Source: Lysobacterales bacterium | GTDB taxonomy: Bacteria; Pseudomonadota; Gammaproteobacteria; Xanthomonadales; Ahniellaceae | Length of the DNA stretch: 64,000 nt | Direction of reading: 5' to 3' | Assembly (NCBI GenBank): GCA_016703225.1 | Contig: JADJCM010000003.1 | Coordinates: forward strand, 62,001 to 126,000 | Shown here: piece after piece, positions 7,742-17,925 of the stretch | Position numbering within the stretch: the first letter of the stretch is position 1 | Layout of the letters: each line of letters begins with the position of its first letter | Program-made: the position numbers and the translations under genes | Notes under the pieces: model-generated | The model's input: only the letters and a program-made list of their open reading frames with translations | Database searches by the model: none | What the model was told of the DNA's origin: nothing

Positions 7742-9061
7742 TTGGACTTCTTCGGTCGCAGTCAAGGCGGCGAACGCGCCCTGCTGGTTCAGCCGCATCC
7801 GGTCGGCAGGCCCGATCCCGAGGCTTTGCTCGAGTTCACCGAACTTGCGCGCTCGGCGGGTGCCGAGATTCTGGATACGCTGAGCGCGCGCATCGAGTCG
7901 CCGAATCCGCGCTTCTACCTCGGTACCGGCAAGGTCGATGAACTGCGCCAGTTGAAGGAAGCGCATGGCGCCGACCTGATCCTGGTGAACGCGAACCTGT
8001 CGCCGGTGCAGGAGCGCAATCTGGAGAAGGCGCTGAGTGCGCGCGTGGTCGATCGCACCGGCCTGATCCTCGACATCTTCGCGAGTCGTGCGCGCACTCA
8101 CGAAGGCAAGCTGCAGGTCGAGTTGGCCCAGCTCAAGCATCTGTCCACGCGCCTGGTGCGCGGTTGGACCCATCTCGAACGCCAGCGCGGCGGTGCCATC
8201 GGTCTGCGCGGTCCGGGTGAAACCCAGCTCGAACTCGATCGGCGCATGATCGCGAACCGGGTCAAGGCGCTGGAGGCGCGGCTCGACAAGGTCGAGGTGC
8301 AGCGCGCACAGGCGCGGCGCAAGCGCGAACGCGGCGAACTGCCGGTGGTGACCCTGGTCGGCTACACCAATGCCGGCAAGTCGACGCTGTTCAATGCCAT
8401 CACCGGCGCCGACGTGTTCGCTGCCGACCAACTGTTCGCCACGCTCGACCCGACCTTGCGCAAGCTCGACGGCCTGGCCAGCGGCCCGGCCATCCTCGCC
8501 GACACCGTCGGTTTCGTGCGCGACCTGCCACACGATCTGGTCGCCGCATTCCGCTCCACCCTGTCGGAAGTGAAGTCGGCCGATCTGCTGCTGCATGTCG
8601 TCGATGCTTCCGATCCGAATCGCGGCGAACGCATCGACCAGGTCAATGCCGTGCTCGCCGAGATCGGCGCCGGCGATGTGCCGCAACTGCTGGTGTTCAA
8701 CAAGATCGACCGCGTCGAGGGCATGGCGCCGCGCCGCGATGCCGGCGACGGCGGCGCCAGCGAGCGCGTGTTCGTCAGCGCAATCGTGGGGCAGGGGCTC
8801 GACCTGCTTCGCGCCGCGATCGGAGACCGCTTCGCCGGCACCCGCGTGCGCCAGTCGATTTGTCTCGGCCACGACCAGGCGCGGCTACGTGCACGACTGT
8901 TCGCGGCCGGTGTGATCGCCGCCGAAACCAGCAACGAGGATGGCTGGCAGGTCGAGATCGACGCGCCGCGTACCGCCCTCGAACCGCTGTTCGGATTGCC
9001 CGACGGCGACGGCGAGCGCCTGCGCGGGCACTTGAAGCTGGCCGCGGCGGACGCCATCTGA
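7742..9061 (+). CDS. hflX: Ribosome-rescue GTPase HflX
   Basis: A 439-residue GTPase that splits stalled or heat-damaged 70S ribosomes. The N-terminal HflX domain includes NPRFYLGTGKVDEL, the linker contains GRGPGETQLELDRR-like sequence (seen as LRGPGETQLELDRR), and the G domain has G1 GYTNAGKSTLFN, G3 DTVGFVRDLP and G4 NKID. Translation most likely begins at a TTG 19 bases after the hfq stop. No better in-frame ATG is near, which makes the start less certain than the gene. Confidence 0.95.
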   Translation: MDFFGRSQGGERALLVQPHPVGRPDPEALLEFTELARSAGAEILDTLSARIESPNPRFYLGTGKVDELRQLKEAHGADLILVNANLSPVQERNLEKALSARVVDRTGLILDIFASRARTHEGKLQVELAQLKHLSTRLVRGWTHLERQRGGAIGLRGPGETQLELDRRMIANRVKALEARLDKVEVQRAQARRKRERGELPVVTLVGYTNAGKSTLFNAITGADVFAADQLFATLDPTLRKLDGLASGPAILADTVGFVRDLPHDLVAAFRSTLSEVKSADLLLHVVDASDPNRGERIDQVNAVLAEIGAGDVPQLLVFNKIDRVEGMAPRRDAGDGGASERVFVSAIVGQGLDLLRAAIGDRFAGTRVRQSICLGHDQARLRARLFAAGVIAAETSNEDGWQVEIDAPRTALEPLFGLPDGDGERLRGHLKLAAADAI

Positions 9062-9189
9062 TCGTCGAGCGCGGCGCCGCGCATTGCCAGATTTCGTGCT
9101 GGCCTTGACCGGCGCTTCCCCTACAATGCCGCCCGCCGAAGACGGCTGAACCCACAGAGCGCTGCCACGGTGGTGGCGCGGAGCAGGAA

Positions 9190-10305
9190 ATGGCCTGGAA
9201 CGAACCTGGCAACAAAGACAAGCGCCGCGATCCCTGGCAGGACGGGGAGCCCCGCGATTTGGATGCGGCACTCAAGCAGCTGAAGGACCGTTTCGGCCGA
9301 TTCTTCGGCGCTGGCGGTGGCTTTCCCGGGCCGCTGCTGATTGTGCTGGGTGTGTTCGGCGCCTGGTTTGCGATGGACTCGTGGCAGGCCATCGACGAGC
9401 GCGAACGTGGCGTCGTCTTGCGCTTCGGCAAGTTCGACCGCGTCATGGGTTCCGGCCTGAACTTCAAGTGGCCGCGCCCGATCGAGACCGTCGATGTGGT
9501 CGAGACCACGCGCGTCCGTTCGGATTCCGCAGAAGTGCGCATGCTGACCAAGGACGAAGCCCTGGTCATGGTCGACTTCAACGTCCAGTACACCGCGTCC
9601 GATCCCTATCTGTTCCTGTTCGGCGGCCGCTCGACCGAGGACACCCTGCGCCAGACCGCGGAAAGCGCGGTGCGCCAGGTGATCGGCGCTTCGACTTTGG
9701 ACGATGTGTTCAGCGAGAAGCGCACCGAACTCGCGGCCACGGCCCGGGCCGAGTTGCAGCTGACCCTGCAGCGCTACCAGACCGGGCTCGAAGTGACCGA
9801 ACTGAACTTCCAGAACCTGCGGCCGCCGGCCGAGGTCAAGGAAGCCTTCGACGACGCCATCGCGGCGCGCGAAGACAACCAGCGTATCAAGAACGAAGCG
9901 GAGGCCTACGCGCAGAAGATCGTGCCCGAGGCGCGCGGCCTGGCCGAGCGCAACAAGGCGTTGGCCGAAGGCGAGCGCCAGAGCGCGATCGCGCGCGCCA
10001 CCGGTGAAGCCTCGCGTTTCCGCCAGTTGCTGGAGCAGTACCAGCGGGCACCGCAGGTCACGCGCAAGCGCCTGTTCCTGGAAACCATGCAGGAAGTGCT
10101 GTCGCGCAATCCCAAGGTCATGGTCGATGCCGGCGGTGGCAACAACGTGATGGTGCTGCCGCTCGACAAGTTGATGCAGAACGTGGTCGTGCCGGTGTTG
10201 CCGGAAGTGCGCGATGACGGCAGTCCCAAGGCCGGCGCGACGCGCGCCGGCACGGTGCGCGAAGCCTTCGATCCGGCCCGGGTGGCGAGGGAGCCGCGGC
10301 AATGA
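9190..10305 (+). CDS. hflK: HflK, SPFH-domain subunit of the FtsH regulator
   Basis: A 371-residue membrane protein with a cytoplasmic N-terminus, one transmembrane helix (LLIVLGVFGAWFAMDSW, about residues 40-60) and a periplasmic SPFH/band-7 domain (ERGVVLRFGKF). The coiled region that follows includes KIVPEARGLAERNKAL. With HflC it forms a cage around the FtsH protease. The start ATG follows GAGCAGGA. The stop overlaps the hflC start by four bases. Confidence 0.96.
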   Translation: MAWNEPGNKDKRRDPWQDGEPRDLDAALKQLKDRFGRFFGAGGGFPGPLLIVLGVFGAWFAMDSWQAIDERERGVVLRFGKFDRVMGSGLNFKWPRPIETVDVVETTRVRSDSAEVRMLTKDEALVMVDFNVQYTASDPYLFLFGGRSTEDTLRQTAESAVRQVIGASTLDDVFSEKRTELAATARAELQLTLQRYQTGLEVTELNFQNLRPPAEVKEAFDDAIAAREDNQRIKNEAEAYAQKIVPEARGLAERNKALAEGERQSAIARATGEASRFRQLLEQYQRAPQVTRKRLFLETMQEVLSRNPKVMVDAGGGNNVMVLPLDKLMQNVVVPVLPEVRDDGSPKAGATRAGTVREAFDPARVAREPRQ

Positions 10306-11162
10306 AGAACCTGATCCTGCTCTTGATCGCCGTGCTCGCGATCGTCGCCGGCAACTCGGCTTTCGTCGTGCGCGAGAACGAACGCGCGGTGCTGCTGCAG
10401 TTCGGCCGCGTGCTGCGTTCCGACTTCGGCCCCGGCCTGCACTGGAAGCTGCCGCTGTTGCAGAACGTGCGCAAGTTCGAGCGCCGCATCGTCACGCTGG
10501 ACAAGGAGCCGCAGCGCTACCTGACTTCCGAGCGCAAGGACGTGCTGGTCGACTTCTTCGTGAAGTGGCGCATCCTGGATGTGGCCAAGTTCTACACGGC
10601 GTCTTCCGGTGACGAACGCCTGGCCGAGAGCCGTCTCGATTCGACCACGCGCAATGCGCTCGGCAAGGAAATCGTCAAGCGCTCCTTGCAGGAAGTGGTC
10701 TCCGACCAGCGCTCCGAACTCATGGTGGAACTGCGCGACAACATCAGCAAGGCCGTCGAAGAACTCGGCATCGAGGTGGTCGACCTGCGCGTGATGCGCA
10801 TCGACCTGCCCGACGAGGTCAGCCAGAAGGTGTTCGATCGCATGACCTCGGAACGCAAGGCAGTCGCCAACCGCTTGCGTTCACAGGGCACCGAGGCGGC
10901 CGAGAAGATCCGCGCCAACGCCGAGCGCGATGCGCAGATCGCGATGGCCGAGGCGCAACGCGATGCGCAGGAGCTGCGCGGTGCGGGCGACGCCGAATCG
11001 GCGCGCATCTATGCCGAAGCGTTCAATCGCGATGCCGAGTTCTACGCCTTCTGGCGCAGCCTGGAAGCCTACCGGGCGTCCTTCACGGAGCCGGGCTCGG
11101 TGCTGGTGCTGGATCCGAAATCCGAGTTCTTCCAGTACTTCGGCGAGGGCGCCAAGCGGTGA
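10302..11162 (+). CDS. hflC: HflC, SPFH-domain subunit of the FtsH regulator
   Basis: A 286-residue partner of HflK. An N-terminal membrane anchor (LILLLIAVLAIVAGNSAFVV) is followed by NERAVLLQFGRV and the SPFH domain, with the typical VDFFVKWRI and an alanine/glutamate-rich coiled-coil. The C-terminus (SEFFQYFGEG) is that of HflC. Start and stop overlap both neighbours, so hflK, hflC and the DUF2065 gene form one translationally coupled operon. Confidence 0.96.
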   Translation: MKNLILLLIAVLAIVAGNSAFVVRENERAVLLQFGRVLRSDFGPGLHWKLPLLQNVRKFERRIVTLDKEPQRYLTSERKDVLVDFFVKWRILDVAKFYTASSGDERLAESRLDSTTRNALGKEIVKRSLQEVVSDQRSELMVELRDNISKAVEELGIEVVDLRVMRIDLPDEVSQKVFDRMTSERKAVANRLRSQGTEAAEKIRANAERDAQIAMAEAQRDAQELRGAGDAESARIYAEAFNRDAEFYAFWRSLEAYRASFTEPGSVLVLDPKSEFFQYFGEGAKR

Positions 11163-11362
11163 ACGAGGGCGGCCTCGGCGATACCCTGTGGATCGCGGGT
11201 TGCCTGGTGTTCGTGTTCGAGGGGCTGATGCTCGCGGCGATGCCGGCGAGCTGGCAGAAAATGATGAGCCAGATGGCCACCTTCGATCCGGCGCGCCTGC
11301 GCTGGATCGGCGTGGCCGCGATGCTGGTCGGGCTGGTCGGCATCCAACTGCTGACGCATTGA
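11159..11362 (+). CDS. DUF2065 small membrane protein (YjeT-like)
   Basis: A 67-residue protein starting at a GTG that overlaps the hflC stop. It has two hydrophobic helices (LWIAGCLVFVFEGLMLAAMP and IGVAAMLVGLVGIQLL) separated by a short loop with KMMSQM. The same small gene sits between hflC and purA in many gammaproteobacteria (yjeT in E. coli). The function is unknown; location suggests a link to the HflKC/FtsH membrane complex. Confidence 0.85.
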   Translation: MNEGGLGDTLWIAGCLVFVFEGLMLAAMPASWQKMMSQMATFDPARLRWIGVAAMLVGLVGIQLLTH

Positions 11363-11389
11363 ACCTTTCTTGATTTCGCGGAGATCGCA

Positions 11390-12682
<1,293 letters not shown>

Positions 12683-13168
12683 TCAGTCCGCGCTGGCCGC
12701 GAGTCGCGCCAGTGCCTCGCCATCGAGTCGGCAGACACGCCAGTCGTCGAGCACGTGCGCGCCAAGCGACTGGTAGAAACCGATCGCGGGCGCGTTCCAG
12801 TCGAGCACCGCCCATTCGAAGCGCGCGCAGCCGCGCTCGATCGCGAGCTTCGCGAGATGCGCGAGCAGGGCCTTGCCGATGCCGGCGCCGCGATGCTCCG
12901 GGCGCACGAACAGGTCTTCCAGATAGAGGCCGCGGCGACCGCGAAAGGTCGAGAAGTTGTGGAAGTACAGCGCGAAGCCTGCGGCACTGCCGTCGCGCTC
13001 GGCGATCACCACTTCGGCTTGCGGGTGCGCGCCGAACAGCGCGGCCTGGAGCGATGGCGCGTCGGCGACCACCTGGTCCAGCAACTTCTCGTAGGTCGCC
13101 AGATCGCGGATGAAGCCGAGAATCAGCGCCAAGTCCTCGGGCGTGGCGGTACGCAGCGTAGTGCTCAT
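12683..13168 (-). CDS. GNAT-family N-acetyltransferase
   Basis: A 161-residue acetyltransferase of the diamine/thialysine-acetyltransferase-like group. The N-terminal RTATPEDLALILGFIRDLA, the central LYLEDLFVRPEHRGAGIGKALL (acetyl-CoA pyrophosphate loop R-G-A-G-I-G) and FEWAVLDWNAPAIGFYQSLGA are the diagnostic parts. The start ATG at 13168 follows a GAAG-containing site; the frame is open further upstream but without family similarity. The real acceptor is unknown. Its stop abuts the purA stop, tail to tail. Confidence 0.85.
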   Translation of the reverse strand: MSTTLRTATPEDLALILGFIRDLATYEKLLDQVVADAPSLQAALFGAHPQAEVVIAERDGSAAGFALYFHNFSTFRGRRGLYLEDLFVRPEHRGAGIGKALLAHLAKLAIERGCARFEWAVLDWNAPAIGFYQSLGAHVLDDWRVCRLDGEALARLAASAD

Positions 13169-13237
13169 CGGAAGCTCGCGATCGGTGGGCGTGCAGTATC
13201 GCGTTAGACTGCGGTCCCGACCACTGGAGTGCGCGCC

Positions 13238-13405
13238 ATGACCATCTGCCCCGTTGCCATTGCCGTGGGCTGCAAGCGTTGCCCGGTGTTTGCGGTGTGT
13301 CCGGCGAAGTCGATCATCGGCGACCAACCGGCCCCGCCCGAAGCAGCGCCAGCGGCACCGGCCAAACCCGCAGCGAAGCGCGCGGCGCGCAAGCGCAAGC
13401 GCTGA
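13238..13405 (+). CDS. Short cysteine-motif protein, 55 residues
   Basis: A small gene between the acetyltransferase and the divergent tsaC-like gene. The product starts MTICPVAIAVGCKRCPVFAV, with four cysteines in a C-x7-C-x2-C-x5-C arrangement within the first 22 residues, then KSIIGD, then a Pro/Ala-rich linker and a basic tail (AAKRAARKRKR). I recall very similar short CP-x-A-x-GCKKCP proteins in other gammaproteobacteria, so I judge it a real conserved small protein. The spacing suits a small metal site and the basic tail suits nucleic-acid contact; both are inference. Confidence 0.6.
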   Translation: MTICPVAIAVGCKRCPVFAVCPAKSIIGDQPAPPEAAPAAPAKPAAKRAARKRKR

Positions 13406-13410
13406 TCTCG

Positions 13411-14400
13411 CTAAGGCGCGTCGTCGTCGCTGGGCGAGACGGTGGCGCGGGCGATGCGATCATGCACGGCAACCCATGCCGGCGTGTCGGGCGGCAGCTC
13501 GATCAGCAGGCGCTCGGCGCCTTCGGCGTCGAGCGTGCGCAAGGCAGCGTAGAGGTGGCGTGCGTACTGCTCAGGATCGTTCGGCATCACCAAGCCGTGC
13601 ACGCCATCGGGCAGGTGTCGCAGCGCCAGCACGCGGATGGTTTCGCCGCCACCGAGCGCGCTGCGGATGACGCTGTCGAGACGATCGTTGGCGACGCGTT
13701 CTGCCGGCGTGTCCGGTGCATAGTGGCTGGCGAGCGAACCCGAGGCGCGCGGACTTGTCGCCTGCACGCCGATCGCCACCGGTGCGCCCAGTACTTGCGC
13801 GATCGCCGCGGCGCCGATCTGACCCGGGCGCAGGATGCAGGGCGCCGCGGCGGTCAGGTCGACGATGGTCGATTCGATGCCGATGCGGCACGGGCCACCG
13901 TCGAGCACGATCGGCACCGCGTCGCCGAATTCGTCGCGCACATGCTGGGCCGTGGTCGGGCTGACGTGTCCGAAACGGTTGGCCGAAGGCGCCGCGAGGC
14001 CGCCGCCAAACCGCCGCAGCAGTTCGAGCGCGAGCGAGTGATTCGGTACGCGCAGGCCGATGCTGTCCTGGCCGCCGGTGACCAGTTCGGACACGTGGGT
14101 GGCGCGCTTGAGGATCAAGGTCAGCGGCCCGGGCCAGAACGCGGCGGCGAGCGTGCGCGCCGAATCCGGGATGGCGCTGGCCCAAGTGTCGAGGTCGGAG
14201 GCGTCGGCCAGGTGCACGATCAGCGGGTGATCCGACGGCCGCCCCTTGGTCGCGAAAATGCGTTGCAGGGCTGCGGAATTGCGCGCGTCGCCGGCAAGGC
14301 CGTAGACGGTTTCGGTGGGCAGGCCGATCACTTCGCCGCGCGCCAGCGCCGCGCAGGCGGTGGCGATTTCGGCTTCGGATACGTGCATCGGCGGGTTCAT
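13411..14400 (-). CDS. L-threonylcarbamoyladenylate synthase, Sua5 type
   Basis: A 329-residue enzyme that makes threonylcarbamoyl-AMP from threonine, bicarbonate and ATP for t6A37 of tRNA. The YrdC/Sua5 catalytic domain shows GLPTETVYGLAGDA, KGRPSDHPLIVHL, PSANRFGHVSPTTAQHV and ESTIVDL. It is followed by a linker (SPRASGSLASHYAPDTP) and a C-terminal Sua5 domain, making it the long form rather than the short TsaC. The first ATG is used; MHVSEAE four codons later is also possible. Confidence 0.93.
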   Translation of the reverse strand: MNPPMHVSEAEIATACAALARGEVIGLPTETVYGLAGDARNSAALQRIFATKGRPSDHPLIVHLADASDLDTWASAIPDSARTLAAAFWPGPLTLILKRATHVSELVTGGQDSIGLRVPNHSLALELLRRFGGGLAAPSANRFGHVSPTTAQHVRDEFGDAVPIVLDGGPCRIGIESTIVDLTAAAPCILRPGQIGAAAIAQVLGAPVAIGVQATSPRASGSLASHYAPDTPAERVANDRLDSVIRSALGGGETIRVLALRHLPDGVHGLVMPNDPEQYARHLYAALRTLDAEGAERLLIELPPDTPAWVAVHDRIARATVSPSDDDAP

Positions 14401-14444
14401 CGCTCAAGCGTAGCGGGCGGCACCCCGCTGCACACGCGCGCTGT

Positions 14445-15677
14445 TCAGAAACTGCGGCGGATTTCAAGGCGAAGCTGGCTTCCGCCGCTGTCGAACGCGG
14501 GGCCGGATGGTGGCGCCGCGGCATGTTCGCCGGTGCCGTGCGCGAGTTCGATGGCCCCCCGCCAGTCGGCCCCGAACTGACGGAACAGGGAAAGTGTCAG
14601 TGCTCGGCCGCGATCGCCGTTGTCTTCGGCGACACCATCGCGGTCGCTGATGCGGAAGTGCTCGATGCGCGCGCTGCAGCGCCAGTTCTCGTTTGCCGCA
14701 AAGCTCGCCAGCAGATAGGCAGCGCTGAAGTCGATGTCGACGCGCGGTCCTGGCGCGAAGCCCATGCCGCTGTTGCCGCGCAGCCATTCTCCGGCCAAGG
14801 TCCAACGCTCGCCGCTCTGCCATTCGCCGCCGAGCACGGCGAAGCGCGTGCGCCACGCGTATTCGCCGCGGTGCAAGCCGCGGTCGCCGCGTGTGTCGAC
14901 CACGCTCGCGAACCCGCGCAGTCGTTCGGGGTCGCCGTAGTGTGCGCGCAGGGCGTAGCCAATGCGGCCGTCGAGATCGCGACCGAAGGGTCGCGTGCCA
15001 TCGTCGCGCTGGCCGCCGAACTCACCGGCGTCGGCGAGCGAGGCCAGCGGCGGCAGCTGCAGCACTTCGCCGAGCACGCTGAGGCGGTCGTGCTGGGCGA
15101 ATCCGCGCCAGGCCAGCAAGGCACCGGCGCTGTCGTTGCCGCCGAAAGCGGTGGCCGCCAGCTCCCATTCGGCTGTCTCGCCGTCGCGGCTCTGCCACGC
15201 CGCATCGATGCCGATCGGGCGGAACTCCTCGGCGATCCAGCTGTTCAGTGCCGAGAGCGTCAGCGTGTAGCGCGACTGCCAGAGTGGATCGACTGCCTCG
15301 CGCGAAGTGGGCAGGAAGAACTGGCCGACGCGCAGGCCGATGCGGCGATCATCGGCCAGGAAGAAGTCGCGTTCGAGATGCGCCTCCACCAGGCCGACGT
15401 GGCGGCCGCTGCCGGCCGCGACGCCGCGCGTCAGCGCCTGCAGGTAGAGACGCCAAGCCGGGTCCGGCTCCCATAGCATGGCGATCTGGGTCTCGATCTG
15501 CATGCGGTTGTGCTCGGCATCGGCGAGATGGCGGCCGACGCCGCCGTCGAGCCACGAGGTGGGCGCATCGCTGAGGTCGAAACCGGCACGCGCATGGCCG
15601 AACCACTCCGCGGCATGGACACCGGTTGACGCCGGCAGCGCCAGACAAATCGCGAAACGAAGCAGGCAATGGCGCAC
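14445..15677 (-). CDS. Putative outer-membrane beta-barrel protein
   Basis: A 410-residue exported protein beginning at a GTG, with a signal peptide (cleavage likely after GVHA). The rest is an alternation of short amphipathic strands with aromatic girdles (EWFGHARAGFDLSD, RYTLTLSALNSWIAE, WRTRFAVLGGEW) and ends in LRLEIRRSF, with the C-terminal phenylalanine expected of outer-membrane barrels. I do not recognise the porin family. It lies between tsaC and nth with no clear partners. Confidence 0.72.
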   Translation of the reverse strand: MRHCLLRFAICLALPASTGVHAAEWFGHARAGFDLSDAPTSWLDGGVGRHLADAEHNRMQIETQIAMLWEPDPAWRLYLQALTRGVAAGSGRHVGLVEAHLERDFFLADDRRIGLRVGQFFLPTSREAVDPLWQSRYTLTLSALNSWIAEEFRPIGIDAAWQSRDGETAEWELAATAFGGNDSAGALLAWRGFAQHDRLSVLGEVLQLPPLASLADAGEFGGQRDDGTRPFGRDLDGRIGYALRAHYGDPERLRGFASVVDTRGDRGLHRGEYAWRTRFAVLGGEWQSGERWTLAGEWLRGNSGMGFAPGPRVDIDFSAAYLLASFAANENWRCSARIEHFRISDRDGVAEDNGDRGRALTLSLFRQFGADWRGAIELAHGTGEHAAAPPSGPAFDSGGSQLRLEIRRSF

Positions 15678-15751
15678 GATACGGGCTCGCAGGAACGGAT
15701 CTCAGGATAGCCGCGATTTCGCAACGCGAGCCAAGCGGCCACAATCGCCGG

Positions 15752-16429
15752 ATGAAAGTTTCCTACCGACACGAGCTGTTCCAGCGTCTGCGCGAATTGA
15801 ATCCGCACCCGACCACCGAACTCGAATACACCAGCGCATTCGAACTGCTGGTCGCGGTGATCCTGTCGGCGCAGGCTACCGACATCGGCGTCAACAAGGC
15901 GACACGAAAACTGTTCGCGGTCGCGCGCACGCCGGCACAGATGCTCGCGCTCGGCAGCGACGGACTGAAGCGTTACATCGCAAGCATCGGTCTGTTCAAT
16001 GCCAAGGCTCGGCACATCCTCGCCAGCTGCCAGATTCTGGTCGAGCAACATGGCGGACAGGTGCCGCGCGACCGCGCCGCGCTCGAAGCCTTGCCCGGGG
16101 TCGGACGCAAGACCGCAAACGTCGTGTTGAACACGGCATTTGGCGAGCCGACCATCGCGGTCGACACGCACATCTTCCGCGTCGCCAACCGTACCGGGCT
16201 GGCGCCGGGCAAGACGCCGCTGGCGGTCGAGAGTGGTTTGCTGAAGCGCGTGCCGGCCGAGTTCCGGAAAGACGCGCACCATTGGCTGATCCTGCACGGC
16301 CGTTACGTCTGCAAGGCGCGCAAGCCGCAGTGTCCGACTTGCGTCATCCGCGATCTGTGCGGCTTCCGCGCCAAGACGCCGGGCGTGCCGCCGTCGCCGG
16401 CAGGCACGGGCAGGAAGGCGCGCGTGTAA
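15752..16429 (+). CDS. nth: Endonuclease III
   Basis: A 225-residue bifunctional DNA glycosylase/AP lyase for oxidised pyrimidines. The helix-hairpin-helix LPGVGRKTANVVLN holds the catalytic lysine, VDTHIFRVANR the catalytic aspartate, and the [4Fe-4S] site is C-x6-C-x2-C-x5-C (CKARKPQCPTC then IRDLC). Compared with E. coli Nth it has a short extra tail (SPAGTGRKARV). It starts at an ATG in the short region divergent from the barrel gene. Confidence 0.96.
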   Translation: MKVSYRHELFQRLRELNPHPTTELEYTSAFELLVAVILSAQATDIGVNKATRKLFAVARTPAQMLALGSDGLKRYIASIGLFNAKARHILASCQILVEQHGGQVPRDRAALEALPGVGRKTANVVLNTAFGEPTIAVDTHIFRVANRTGLAPGKTPLAVESGLLKRVPAEFRKDAHHWLILHGRYVCKARKPQCPTCVIRDLCGFRAKTPGVPPSPAGTGRKARV

Positions 16430-16442
16430 GGAACTTCGGCCG

Positions 16443-16468
16443 ACTCGGGTCTGTTGCCAAGACCGAGT
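16443..16468 (+). terminator. Possible weak terminator after nth
   Basis: An imperfect hairpin (ACTCGGGTC with GACCGAGT, one bulged G) lies 14 bases after the nth stop. No T-run follows, so intrinsic termination is doubtful. It could separate nth from the bufferin operon. Confidence 0.3.
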
Positions 16469-16604
16469 TACCACGTGGCGTTCACGCCCGCGGTGGTCAA
16501 GTTTCGTCGCGACCTCTGGCCGGGTCGCGATCGCAATCCGATGCTGCGGCAGCGGCGCGTTGGCGGGCGTATCCCGTTCCTGATCCCATTTTGTGGAGAG
16601 TTCC

Positions 16605-17051
16605 ATGTCCAAGAAAACCATCCAGTCCCTGTCGATCGCTGTGGGCGCGGCCCTGCTTGGCAGTGTTGCTGTCGCCAATGCCGGCGACTTGTTTCGCGTC
16701 CAGGATCTCGGCTTCGGCTACCGCTTCACGGGCGAGGAAGCTGCGGAAGGCAAGTGTGGCGAGGGCAAGTGCGGTGAAGCCATGAAGAAAGCCGAAGGCG
16801 AGGGCAAGTGCGGCGAAGGCATGAAGAAGGCCGAGGGCGAGGGCAAGTGTGGCGAGGGCAAGTGCGGCGAAGGCATGAAGAAAGCCGAAGCCGAGGGCAA
16901 ATGCGGTGAGGGCATGAAGAAAGCCGAGGGCGAGGGCAAGTGCGGTGAAGGCATGAAGAAGGCCGAGGGTGAGGGTAAGTGCGGTGAAGGCAAATGTGGC
17001 GAAGGCAAATGCGGCGACGACAAGAAAACGGAAGCCGCTCCGCAGAAGTAA
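16605..17051 (+). CDS. Bufferin-type RiPP precursor with ten EGKCG motifs
   Basis: A 148-residue exported peptide. Residues 1-26 are a Sec signal (cleavage likely after VAVANA), followed by a short conserved GDLFRVQDLGFGYRF stretch. Residues 48-137 consist only of EGKCG units and E-G/A-M-K-K-A-E spacers, ending in an acidic/lysine tail. All ten cysteines sit in EGKCG. Known EGKCG bufferins have these cysteines converted to heterocycles by a DUF692 (MNIO) enzyme and bind copper in the periplasm. The three following genes are exactly the known partners. I start at the ATG at 16605, after GTGGAGAG, not the ATG four codons upstream. Confidence 0.9.
   Translation: MSKKTIQSLSIAVGAALLGSVAVANAGDLFRVQDLGFGYRFTGEEAAEGKCGEGKCGEAMKKAEGEGKCGEGMKKAEGEGKCGEGKCGEGMKKAEAEGKCGEGMKKAEGEGKCGEGMKKAEGEGKCGEGKCGEGKCGDDKKTEAAPQK
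16746..17015 (+). repeat. In-gene tandem repeats encoding EGKCG units
   Basis: About 270 bases of imperfect direct repeats built from a 15-base EGKCG unit and a 24-base spacer unit. In order the block reads 2 units, spacer, 1, spacer, 2, spacer, 1, spacer, 1, spacer, 3 units. Codon variation between units shows the repeats are not all recent. Length changes by recombination are likely between strains. Confidence 0.9.
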
Positions 17052-17055
17052 GGCG

Positions 17056-17925
17056 ATGAACCCCGACCCATCCATGCGCGCGCACGCGCCAATCTGCGGC
17101 GCCGGCCTCGGCCTGCGTCGCGGATTGCTCACACCGCTGGAATCGGTCGCGCCCGGCGCGATCGATTTCCTTGAATTGGCGCCGGAGAACTGGATCGGTG
17201 TCGGCGGCCGCCTCGGTCGCCGCTTCCGTGAACTCTCGGAGCGCTATCCGCTCTCGGCGCATGGCCTCTCGCTCTCGCTGGGTGGCCCGGAGCCGCTGGA
17301 TACGACCTTCCTGGCGAAGCTGCGCCGGTTCCTGGATCAACATGGCATCGCCGCATACAGCGAACATCTGAGCTATTGCAGCGACCACGGCCATCTCTAC
17401 GACTTGATGCCGATCCCGTTCACCATGGCCGCGGTGCATCGCTGCGCCGCGCGCATCGGCGAGGTGCAGGACCGGCTCGGTCGCCGCATCGCGATCGAGA
17501 ACATCTCCTTCTACGCACCGCTTGCGGGCGAAATGAGCGAGCGCGACTTCGTGCTCGCGGTGCTCGGCGAAGCCGATTGCGATCTGCTGCTCGACGTCAA
17601 CAACGTGCATGTGAACAGCGTTAACCACGGCTACGACGCGCTCGAGTTCATCCGCGCCATGCCCGCGGATCGCGTCAGCCAGTTGCATATCGCCGGTCAC
17701 TACCAGGAGGCCGCAGATCTGATCATCGATACCCATGGCGCGGCAGTGATCGATCCGGTATTCGATCTGCTTGCCGAAGCTTATCGCTGCTTTGGGCCGC
17801 AGCCGACACTGCTCGAACGCGATTTCAATTTCCCGCCGATGGCTGATCTGCTCGCGGAGATCGAGCGCATCCGAATGCTGCAAGCCGCGGCGCAACCCCA
17901 GCGAGGGCTGGCCGATGTCGCTTGA
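17056..17925 (+). CDS. bufB: DUF692 multinuclear non-heme iron oxidase (MNIO), BufB-like
   Basis: A 289-residue TIM-barrel enzyme that modifies precursor cysteines using a di- or tri-iron centre. The expected ligands are all visible: FLELAPENW, HGLSLSLGG, YSEHLSY, IENISFY, LLLDVNNVHVN, QLHIAGHY, DTHG and LLERDFNFP. The start lies five bases after the precursor stop and the stop overlaps the next gene by 11 bases, so production is tightly coupled. The MNIO role in bufferin maturation is established for the family; the product here is inferred. Confidence 0.93.
   Translation: MNPDPSMRAHAPICGAGLGLRRGLLTPLESVAPGAIDFLELAPENWIGVGGRLGRRFRELSERYPLSAHGLSLSLGGPEPLDTTFLAKLRRFLDQHGIAAYSEHLSYCSDHGHLYDLMPIPFTMAAVHRCAARIGEVQDRLGRRIAIENISFYAPLAGEMSERDFVLAVLGEADCDLLLDVNNVHVNSVNHGYDALEFIRAMPADRVSQLHIAGHYQEAADLIIDTHGAAVIDPVFDLLAEAYRCFGPQPTLLERDFNFPPMADLLAEIERIRMLQAAAQPQRGLADVA

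Noticed and set aside
9099..9127. TACAAT at 9122-9127 as a promoter -10 for hflK
   Set aside because: No acceptable -35 lies 16-18 bases upstream (TTGACC is only 10 bases away), so I did not list it.
16746..17015. Regular repeats considered as a CRISPR or non-coding tandem array
   Set aside because: They stay in frame within an exported peptide, encode EGKCG units, and are followed by the known modifying-enzyme genes.
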